A DNA stretch of 43,119 nucleotides from Citrobacter sp. wls619 (GTDB lineage Bacteria > Pseudomonadota > Gammaproteobacteria > Enterobacterales > Enterobacteriaceae). Made by a program: the position numbers and the translations under genes. How positions within the stretch are numbered: the stretch's first letter is position 1; each line of letters starts with the position of its first letter. Shown here in pieces: positions 36,269 to 43,119 of this stretch. The DNA is taken from assembly GCF_005281345.1 (NCBI RefSeq), contig NZ_SZXJ01000101.1, forward strand, positions 1-43,119, written 5' to 3'. The notes beneath the pieces were generated by a model, which was given only the letters and a program-made list of their open reading frames with translations, ran no database searches and was not told where the DNA came from.

Positions 36269-36290
36269 TTTTGTGATTCCAATCACCAAA
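36269..36290. promoter_or_regulatory. CRP site in the nagE-nagB region
   Basis: TGTGA-TTCCAA-TCACC matches the CRP consensus TGTGA-N6-TCACA at all but one core base. It lies between the two NagC operators. In E. coli CRP-cAMP at this place activates both nagE and nagB and supports the loop. Confidence 0.85.
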
Positions 36291-36331
36291 TATCGTTATT
36301 AACCCCCCCTTACACTGGCTAACTACGAAAA

Positions 36332-36354
36332 CTTATTTTATCATTCAAAAAATC
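36332..36354. promoter_or_regulatory. NagC operator near nagB
   Basis: The sequence CTTATTTTATCATTCAAAAA continuing with AAT is a weaker NagC-like palindrome centred near 36343. Together with the nagE-side site it forms the looped repression complex that GlcNAc-6-phosphate opens. Confidence 0.65.
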
Positions 36355-36452
36355 GAAACGGATTGATCCTTACCGATGCAAAACCAGGTTACGCTTAATA
36401 CTGCACAGAGACTCAATCCGCCAACTGCTTACATTTACTTTTGAGGTGAAGA

Positions 36453-37253
36453 ATGAGACTGATCCCCCTGAATACCGCTGAACAAGTCGGCAAATGGGCT
36501 GCTCGCCATATCGTTAACCGTATTAACGCGTTCAAACCAACGGCAGATCGTCCGTTCGTTCTGGGCCTGCCGACTGGCGGCACTCCGCTGACTGCCTATA
36601 AAGCATTAGTCGAAATGCACAAAGCGGGCCAGGTGAGCTTCAAACATGTTGTCACTTTCAACATGGACGAATATGTTGGCCTGCCGAAAGAGCATCCGGA
36701 AAGCTATCACAGCTTTATGCACCGTAACTTCTTTGATCATGTTGATATTCCAGCAGAAAATATCAACCTCCTCAATGGTAACGCGCCGGATATTGATGCA
36801 GAATGCCGTCAGTATGAAGAGAAAATCCGTTCTTACGGTAAAATCCATCTGTTTATGGGCGGCGTAGGTAACGATGGGCACATTGCGTTCAACGAACCCG
36901 CTTCTTCTTTAGCTTCCCGTACTCGTATCAAAACGCTGACCCACGACACCCGTGTAGCAAACTCACGCTTCTTTGACGGCGACGTAAGCCAGGTGCCTAA
37001 ATATGCACTGACCGTAGGCGTGGGCACCCTGTTGGATGCTGAAGAAGTAATGATCCTGGTGCTGGGTCACCAGAAAGCCCAGGCGCTGCAGGCGGCTGTT
37101 GAAGGTAACGTTAACCACATGTGGACTATCAGCTGTCTGCAACTGCATCCGAAAGCGGTTGTGGTCTGCGATGAGCCTTCCACTATGGAACTGAAAGTGA
37201 AGACGCTGAAATACTTTAACGAGTTAGAAGCGGAAAATATTAAAGGTCTGTAA
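36453..37253 (+). CDS. nagB: Glucosamine-6-phosphate deaminase
   Basis: NagB converts glucosamine-6-phosphate to fructose-6-phosphate and ammonia. The 266 residues match E. coli NagB. The active-site residues Asp72 ([10 protein letters not shown]), Asp141, His143 and Glu148 ([12 protein letters not shown]) are all present. The phosphate loop is LPTGGTPL at 39-46. It is the first gene of the nagBACD operon, and GAGGTG precedes its ATG. GlcNAc-6-phosphate activates the enzyme allosterically in E. coli. Confidence 0.98.
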   Translation: MRLIPLNTAEQVGKWAARHIVNRINAFKPTADRPFVLGLPTGGTPLTAYKALVEMHKAGQVSFKHVVTFNMDEYVGLPKEHPESYHSFMHRNFFDHVDIPAENINLLNGNAPDIDAECRQYEEKIRSYGKIHLFMGGVGNDGHIAFNEPASSLASRTRIKTLTHDTRVANSRFFDGDVSQVPKYALTVGVGTLLDAEEVMILVLGHQKAQALQAAVEGNVNHMWTISCLQLHPKAVVVCDEPSTMELKVKTLKYFNELEAENIKGL

Positions 37254-37256
37254 TGA

Positions 37257-38462
<1,206 letters not shown>

Positions 38463-38470
38463 GAAAAAGA

Positions 38471-39691
38471 ATGACACCAGGCGGACAAGCTCAAATAGGT
38501 AATGTTGATCTCGTAAAACAGCTTAACAGCGCGGCAGTTTATCGCCTGATTGACCAGCATGGGCCAATCTCGCGAATTCAGATTGCCGAGCAAAGCCAGC
38601 TTGCTCCCGCCAGCGTAACCAAAATTACGCGTCAACTGATTGAACGCGGGCTGATTAAAGAAGTCGATCAGCAGGCCTCCACCGGGGGCCGCCGCGCCAT
38701 CTCTATCGTCACCGAAACCCGTAATTTCCACGCCATTGGCGTTCGCCTTGGCCGCCACGACACCACGCTGACGCTCTATGATATGAGCAGCAAAGTGGTT
38801 GCCGAAGAGCATTATCCGCTACCCGAGCGCACCCAGGAAACCCTGGAACACGCGCTGCTCAATACGATTGCCACCTTTATTGACAGCTGCCAGCGGAAAA
38901 TCCGTGAGCTGATTGCAATCTCCGTTATCCTGCCAGGCCTCGTTGACCCCGAAAGTGGCGTCATTCGCTATATGCCCCATATTCAGGTTGAAAACTGGGG
39001 ACTGGTCGACGCGCTGGAAAAACGTTTTCAGGTCACCTGTTTTGTCGGCCATGATATCCGCAGTCTGGCACTTGCCGAGCACTATTTTGGGGCAAGTCAG
39101 GACTGCGAAGACTCCATTCTGGTGCGTGTCCATCGCGGAACCGGCGCAGGAATTATCTCCAACGGGCGTATTTTCATCGGACGCAACGGCAACGTGGGCG
39201 AAATAGGCCATATCCAGGTTGAACCGCTGGGCGAACGCTGCCATTGCGGTAACTTTGGTTGTCTGGAAACGATCGCTGCCAATGCGTCCATTGAACATCG
39301 CGTACAAAATTTACTGAAACAAGGCTATCCGAGCCGTCTCACGCTGGACGATTGCAGCATCAAAGCTATCTGTAAGGCAGCCAACAAAGGTGACAATCTG
39401 GCAGCAGAAGTTATCGAGCACGTGGGTCGCCACCTGGGTAAAACCATCGCGATTGCGATTAACCTGTTTAATCCGCAAAAAGTCGTCATTGCCGGTGAGA
39501 TTACCGAAGCAGATAAAGTCCTGCTTCCGGCAATAGAAAGCTGCATTAATAATCAGGCACTGAAGGCGTTTCGCCACAATTTACCGGTGGTACGTTCCAC
39601 GCTGGATCACCGTTCAGCGATTGGTGCATTTGCGCTGGTGAAGCGCGCCATGCTCAATGGTTCATTGCTGCAACGTTTGCTGGAAAGCTAA
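38471..39691 (+). CDS. nagC: NagC, ROK-family repressor of amino-sugar genes
   Basis: NagC represses nagE, nagBACD and chiP, and activates glmUS in E. coli; GlcNAc-6-phosphate releases it from DNA. The 406 residues match E. coli. An N-terminal winged helix (GPISRIQIAEQSQLAPASVTKITRQLIERG, near 31-60) is followed by a ROK sugar-kinase-like domain. The zinc motif GHIQVEPLGERCHCGNFGCLE lies near 246-266. It begins eight bases after nagA. The matching operators are visible upstream of nagE, nagB and chiP in this window. Confidence 0.98.
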   Translation: MTPGGQAQIGNVDLVKQLNSAAVYRLIDQHGPISRIQIAEQSQLAPASVTKITRQLIERGLIKEVDQQASTGGRRAISIVTETRNFHAIGVRLGRHDTTLTLYDMSSKVVAEEHYPLPERTQETLEHALLNTIATFIDSCQRKIRELIAISVILPGLVDPESGVIRYMPHIQVENWGLVDALEKRFQVTCFVGHDIRSLALAEHYFGASQDCEDSILVRVHRGTGAGIISNGRIFIGRNGNVGEIGHIQVEPLGERCHCGNFGCLETIAANASIEHRVQNLLKQGYPSRLTLDDCSIKAICKAANKGDNLAAEVIEHVGRHLGKTIAIAINLFNPQKVVIAGEITEADKVLLPAIESCINNQALKAFRHNLPVVRSTLDHRSAIGAFALVKRAMLNGSLLQRLLES

Positions 39692-39696
39692 TGCTC

Positions 39697-39722
39697 TCAT
39701 ATAGTAGTGGGCTACTATATGA
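39697..39722 (+). other. Perfect hairpin between nagC and nagD
   Basis: TCATATAGTAG (39697-39707) and CTACTATATGA (39712-39722) are fully complementary around a TGGG loop. No T run follows. It lies six bases after the nagC stop and may be an RNA-processing or stability element, or a protein-binding site. Confidence 0.7.
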
Positions 39723-39748
39723 CTCATAACGAATTCCCTGGGTAGTTC

Positions 39749-40501
39749 ATGACCATTAAGAATGTAATTTGTGATATCGACGGCGTGCTGATGCACGACA
39801 ATGTTGCCGTACCCGGTGCAGCAGAATTTCTGACCGGCATTCTGGAGAAAGGTTTACCGTTAGTCCTGCTGACGAACTACCCTTCGCAGACTGGGCAAGA
39901 TCTGGCAAACCGCTTCGCCACCGCGGGTGTGAATGTCCCCGATAGCGTCTTTTATACTTCCGCCATGGCTACTGCTGATTTTCTCCGTCGCCAGGAAGGG
40001 AAAAAAGCCTACGTGGTGGGTGAAGGCGCGTTAATCCATGAGCTGTATAAAGCGGGCTTTACCATTACCGACGTTAACCCTGATTTTGTCATTGTCGGAG
40101 AGACCCGTTCGTACAACTGGGACATGATGCATAAAGCGGCTTACTTTGTGGCTAACGGCGCACGTTTTATCGCCACTAACCCGGATACCCACGGTCGCGG
40201 CTTTTACCCTGCCTGTGGTGCGCTCTGCGCCGGTATTGAGAAGATCTCCGGCCGTAAACCGTTTTATGTCGGCAAACCCAGCCCGTGGATTATTCGCGCA
40301 GCACTCAACAAAATGCAGGCGCACTCAGAAGAAACGGTCATTGTTGGCGACAACCTGCGCACCGATATTCTGGCAGGCTTTCAGGCGGGTCTGGAAACTA
40401 TCCTGGTACTGTCTGGCGTATCCAAGCTTGACGATATTGACAACATGCCATTCAGACCAAGCTGGATCTATCCCTCCGTTGCAGAGATTGATGTGATTTG
40501 A
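39749..40501 (+). CDS. nagD: NagD, HAD-family nucleotide/sugar phosphatase
   Basis: NagD is a HAD-superfamily phosphatase that favours UMP and GMP in vitro; its role in amino-sugar use is unclear. The 250 residues match E. coli. The catalytic Asp9 and Asp11 are in VICDIDGVLMHDN, LLTNYP follows near 46, and the metal residues are in VGDNLRTDILAGFQAG near 200. It is the last gene of the nag operon, 57 bases after nagC, and REP elements follow it. Confidence 0.97.
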   Translation: MTIKNVICDIDGVLMHDNVAVPGAAEFLTGILEKGLPLVLLTNYPSQTGQDLANRFATAGVNVPDSVFYTSAMATADFLRRQEGKKAYVVGEGALIHELYKAGFTITDVNPDFVIVGETRSYNWDMMHKAAYFVANGARFIATNPDTHGRGFYPACGALCAGIEKISGRKPFYVGKPSPWIIRAALNKMQAHSEETVIVGDNLRTDILAGFQAGLETILVLSGVSKLDDIDNMPFRPSWIYPSVAEIDVI

Positions 40502-40504
40502 TCC

Positions 40505-40591
40505 CAGGCCGGATAAGACGCACGCGCGTCATCATCCGGCAATGTTGCGGCGCGAATACCGGATGATGGTGTAAGCGCCTTATTCGGCCCA
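40505..40591. repeat. Paired REP elements (BIME) after nagD
   Basis: Two REP palindromes in tandem pair: CAGGCCGGATAAGACGCACG through ATCCGGCA (40505-40541), and ACCGGATGATGGTGTAAGCG through TTCGGCCC (40558-40590). It lies four bases after the nagD stop and probably protects the 3' end of nag mRNA. Confidence 0.88.
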
Positions 40592-40801
40592 CAGAAATAC
40601 CCCCATCTAATAAAATTGCCATTTTATTGATGATTCATCAATAAATGCGCTCATTACGTAATCTTTTTTCACCATTCAACAATCATCATTGAGTTTTTTA
40701 TTTTCAGCCCACCAAACTCCTTGCGCCCCCAGCGGCTTTGCGGCATTTTATTTATCAAGCAAACATAAAAAGCATCACGCAACAGGTTAACGGAGAAGGT
40801 T
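40592..40801 (+). promoter_or_regulatory. asnB upstream region
   Basis: This 210-base gap between the BIME and asnB is AT-rich and holds the asnB promoter, but I could not fix a single -10/-35 pair. GGAGAAGG at 40793-40800 is the ribosome site. No gene is seen. Confidence 0.5.
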
Positions 40802-42466
40802 ATGTGTTCTATTTTTGGCGTATTCGATATTAAAACTGACGCAGTTGAACTGCGTAAAAAGGCTCTGGAATTGTCCCGTCTGATGCGCCATCGCGGCCCG
40901 GACTGGTCTGGCATTTACGCCAGCGATAACGCCATTCTGGCGCACGAACGTCTGTCTATTGTCGACGTCAACGCCGGCGCTCAGCCGCTGTATAACGTGA
41001 AGAAAACACATATCCTGGCCGTTAACGGTGAGATTTATAACCATCGGGCGCTGCGTGCCGAATACGGTGATCGCTATCAGTTCCAGACTGGTTCTGACTG
41101 CGAAGTGATCCTTGCGCTGTATCAGGAAAAAGGTCCAGAGTTTCTGGATGACCTGCAAGGCATGTTTGCCTTCGCACTGTACGACAGCGAGCAGGACGCT
41201 TACCTGATTGGCCGCGATCACATCGGCATCATCCCGCTGTATATGGGTTACGACGAGCACGGTAACTTCTATGTTGCGTCTGAAATGAAAGCGCTGGTTC
41301 CTGTATGCCGCACGATCAAAGAATTCCCGGCCGGTAGCTATTTGTGGAGTAAAGACGGTGAAATTCGTCAGTACTACCAGCGCGACTGGTTTGATTACGA
41401 TGCAGTAAAAGACAACGTTACGGATAAAAACGAGCTGCGTCAGGCGCTGGAAGATGCGGTGAAAAGTCACCTGATGTCCGATGTTCCTTACGGCGTGCTG
41501 TTGTCCGGCGGTCTGGATTCATCCGTGATTTCCGCCATCACGAAAAAGTATGCGGCGCGTCGTGTAGAAGATCAGGAACGCAGTGAAGCGTGGTGGCCGC
41601 AACTGCACTCTTTCGCGGTTGGCCTCGAAGGCGCACCGGACCTGAAAGCCGCGCAGGAAGTGGCAAACCACCTTGGTACTGTCCACCACGAGATCCACTT
41701 CACCGTGCAGGAAGGTCTGGATGCGATCCGCGACGTGATTTATCACATCGAAACTTACGATGTCACGACGATTCGCGCCTCAACGCCGATGTACTTAATG
41801 TCGCGCAAGATTAAAGCAATGGGCATTAAAATGGTGTTATCGGGCGAAGGGTCAGATGAAGTGTTTGGCGGCTATCTCTACTTCCACAAAGCGCCAGACG
41901 CGAAAGAACTGCATGAAGAAACCGTGCGTAAACTGCAGGCGCTGCACATGTTCGACTGCGCCCGTGCCAACAAAGCCATGTCGGCCTGGGGCGTGGAAGC
42001 TCGCGTGCCTTTCCTGGACAAAAAATTCCTTGATGTGGCGATGCGCATCAACCCACAGGACAAAATGTGCGGCAACGGCAAAATGGAAAAACACGTTCTG
42101 CGTGAATGTTTTGAGTCCTACCTGCCGGCAAGCGTGGCGTGGCGTCAGAAAGAGCAGTTCTCTGACGGTGTCGGTTACAGCTGGATTGACACCCTGAAAG
42201 AGGTGGCTGCAGAACAAGTTTCTGACCAACAACTGGAAACCGCCAGCTTCCGCTTCCCGTATAACACGCCATCGTCTAAAGAAGCGTATTTGTATCGTGA
42301 GATTTTTGAGGAATTGTTCCCGGTTGCCAGCGCAGCTGAATGCGTGCCTGGCGGGCCGTCGGTTGCCTGTTCTTCAGCAAAAGCCATTGAATGGGATGAA
42401 GCGTTTAAAACCATGAACGATCCGTCTGGCCGTGCGGTTGGCGTGCATCAGTCCGCGTATAAATAA
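40802..42466 (+). CDS. asnB: Asparagine synthetase B (glutamine-hydrolysing)
   Basis: AsnB makes asparagine from aspartate, ATP and glutamine. The 554-residue protein starts MCSIFGVFDI, so Met removal exposes the catalytic cysteine of the N-terminal glutaminase domain; RHRGPDWSG and NGEIYNH are its glutamine-binding motifs. The synthetase domain has the ATP loop LLSGGLDSSVIS near 233 and VLSGEGSDEVFGGY near 343. Length matches E. coli AsnB. A strong terminator follows. Confidence 0.98.
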   Translation: MCSIFGVFDIKTDAVELRKKALELSRLMRHRGPDWSGIYASDNAILAHERLSIVDVNAGAQPLYNVKKTHILAVNGEIYNHRALRAEYGDRYQFQTGSDCEVILALYQEKGPEFLDDLQGMFAFALYDSEQDAYLIGRDHIGIIPLYMGYDEHGNFYVASEMKALVPVCRTIKEFPAGSYLWSKDGEIRQYYQRDWFDYDAVKDNVTDKNELRQALEDAVKSHLMSDVPYGVLLSGGLDSSVISAITKKYAARRVEDQERSEAWWPQLHSFAVGLEGAPDLKAAQEVANHLGTVHHEIHFTVQEGLDAIRDVIYHIETYDVTTIRASTPMYLMSRKIKAMGIKMVLSGEGSDEVFGGYLYFHKAPDAKELHEETVRKLQALHMFDCARANKAMSAWGVEARVPFLDKKFLDVAMRINPQDKMCGNGKMEKHVLRECFESYLPASVAWRQKEQFSDGVGYSWIDTLKEVAAEQVSDQQLETASFRFPYNTPSSKEAYLYREIFEELFPVASAAECVPGGPSVACSSAKAIEWDEAFKTMNDPSGRAVGVHQSAYK

Positions 42467-42478
42467 GTCAATCCTTAG

Positions 42479-42507
42479 AAAAGAGCCCTGCAGGGCTCTT
42501 TTTTTAT
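42479..42507 (+). terminator. Intrinsic terminator of asnB
   Basis: AAGAGCCCTGCAGGGCTCTT (42481-42500) is a perfect palindrome, and further T residues follow to 42505. It ends the asnB transcript before the tRNA operon. Confidence 0.93.
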
Positions 42508-42621
42508 GTCGATTTAACGCGCGAAAAAACAATTAATAACTAATAATTGCCGAATATTGCGTCATGCTGTTCGCAACCTAACCAAACAGTCACATTCCAG
42601 CTATTTTCAATGAAAAAGGGG

Positions 42622-42650
42622 TTGACGCTTCAAGGCTCAATACGCATAAT
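42622..42650 (+). promoter_or_regulatory. Promoter of the tRNA operon
   Basis: TTGACG (42622-42627) and CATAAT (42645-42650) are 17 bases apart, and a GC-rich discriminator (GCGCCCCGC) follows. This is the usual form of a stringently controlled stable-RNA promoter. It lies 40 bases before the first tRNA. Confidence 0.88.
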
Positions 42651-42689
42651 GCGCCCCGCAACGCCGATAAGGTTACGCGAAAAAAAGAT

Positions 42690-42766
42690 GGCTACGTAGC
42701 TCAGCTGGTTAGAGCACATCACTCATAATGATGGGGTCACAGGTTCGAATCCCGTCGTAGCCACCA
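42690..42766 (+). tRNA. metT: tRNA-Met (CAT), elongator
   Basis: A 77-base cloverleaf starting GGCTACGTAGCTCAG, with encoded CCA. The anticodon CAT is at 42724-42726. The acceptor GGCTACG pairs with CGTAGCC. It lacks the C1-A72 mismatch of initiator tRNA, so it is an elongator. It is the first gene of the metT-leuW-gln operon, as in E. coli. Confidence 0.97.
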
Positions 42767-42774
42767 TCTTTTTT

Positions 42775-42859
42775 GCGGGAGTGGCGAAATTGGTAGACGC
42801 ACCAGATTTAGGTTCTGGCGCCGCAAGGTGTGCGAGTTCAAGTCTCGCCTCCCGCACCA
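42775..42859 (+). tRNA. leuW: tRNA-Leu (TAG)
   Basis: An 85-base class II tRNA with a variable arm (GGCGCCGCAAGGTGT region). The acceptor GCGGGAG pairs with CTCCCGC and CCA is encoded. The anticodon TAG at 42819-42821 lies in the loop TTTAGGT. It follows metT by eight bases. Confidence 0.97.
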
Positions 42860-42882
42860 TTCACCCGTAAGCGTTGCACGGA

Positions 42883-42957
42883 TGGGGTATCGCCAAGCGG
42901 TAAGGCACCGGTTTTTGATACCGGCATTCCCTGGTTCGAATCCAGGTACCCCAGCCA
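42883..42957 (+). tRNA. glnU: tRNA-Gln (TTG), first copy
   Basis: A 75-base tRNA, with TGGGGTA pairing with TACCCCA and GCCA at the 3' end. The anticodon TTG is at 42915-42917. The sequence is identical to the second copy. Confidence 0.97.
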
Positions 42958-42994
42958 TTTTTTCTTCGATATAGCGGTTCACCGCGACGGTCAT

Positions 42995-43069
42995 TGGGGT
43001 ATCGCCAAGCGGTAAGGCACCGGTTTTTGATACCGGCATTCCCTGGTTCGAATCCAGGTACCCCAGCCA
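42995..43069 (+). tRNA. glnW: tRNA-Gln (TTG), second copy
   Basis: A 75-base tRNA identical to the first copy over its full length, 37 bases after it. The anticodon TTG is at 43027-43029. It matches the glnU-glnW tandem of E. coli. Confidence 0.97.
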
Positions 43070-43090
43070 TCGAAGAATATGATAGTATCA

Positions 43091-43119
43091 GGCTACGTAG
43101 CTCAGCTGGTTAGAGCACA
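43091..43119 (+). tRNA. metU: tRNA-Met, partial at window end
   Basis: The first 29 bases of a tRNA-Met gene, identical to the start of metT (GGCTACGTAGCTCAGCTGG onward), cut by the window edge. The anticodon is not seen. In E. coli metU occupies this place. Confidence 0.88.

Noticed and set aside
42883-43069. Two identical spaced repeats that could suggest a CRISPR array
   Set aside because: Each is a complete tRNA-Gln with cloverleaf, anticodon and CCA; only two units occur.
42737-43070. Leftward open frames with repeated residues across the tRNA cluster
   Set aside because: The repeats are the two identical tRNA-Gln genes read on the wrong strand. Such false proteins are a common annotation error.

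Overview
This window is chromosomal DNA from an enterobacterium close to Escherichia, Salmonella and Citrobacter. Most proteins align almost residue for residue, from memory, with E. coli K-12 proteins, and the gene order is that of the E. coli region from abrB/nei to asnB and the metT tRNA operon. Two features fit Citrobacter or a near relative better than E. coli: a pyroglutamyl peptidase gene (Citrobacter is PYR-test positive, E. coli and Salmonella are negative) and a tricarballylate locus (tcuRAB) next to fur, as in Salmonella. The genus is an inference; I could run no search. I saw no phage, insertion sequence or CRISPR array.

Layout. 1-7.7 kb: abrB runs rightward and meets a leftward operon, ybgI-pxpB-pxpC-pxpA-DUF969-DUF979-pcp-nei. 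This joins 5-oxoprolinase (pxpABC) to a pyroglutamyl peptidase and a pair of uncharacterised membrane proteins, with a DNA glycosylase at the end. 8-12.9 kb: the peptide permease dtpD, an Rpn-type nuclease gene with short in-frame repeats, the photolyase pair ybgA-phr, and ybfA. 13.2-21 kb: a complete kdpFABCDE potassium-uptake operon with a KdpE-type promoter site. 21-26.2 kb: seqA-pgm, the esterase ybfF, the LexA-box gene ybfE, flavodoxin fldA, and fur with its upstream reading frame uof.

26.3-32.2 kb: tcuR-tcuA-tcuB without the expected permease tcuC, then the leftward chiP-chiQ chitoporin operon. The chiP leader carries a ChiX small-RNA pairing site next to an ERIC repeat, with NagC-like operators further upstream. 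32.3-40.5 kb: glnS and nagE leftward, and nagBACD rightward, controlled from one intergenic region with two NagC operators 94 bp apart and a CRP site between them. 40.8 kb to the end: asnB and a tRNA operon (Met, Leu, Gln, Gln, then a Met gene cut by the window edge).

How the genes work together. NagE, NagA, NagB, NagC and ChiP form a chitin-sugar uptake and breakdown regulon. ChiP admits chito-oligosaccharides through the outer membrane, NagE imports and phosphorylates GlcNAc, NagA and NagB convert it to fructose-6-phosphate and ammonia, and NagC senses GlcNAc-6-phosphate. At the left end, Pcp would release 5-oxoproline from N-terminally blocked peptides and PxpABC would turn it into glutamate, with the DUF969/DUF979 pair as the likely transporter. 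Repeats are modest: two ERIC elements and several REP sequences, all between genes.
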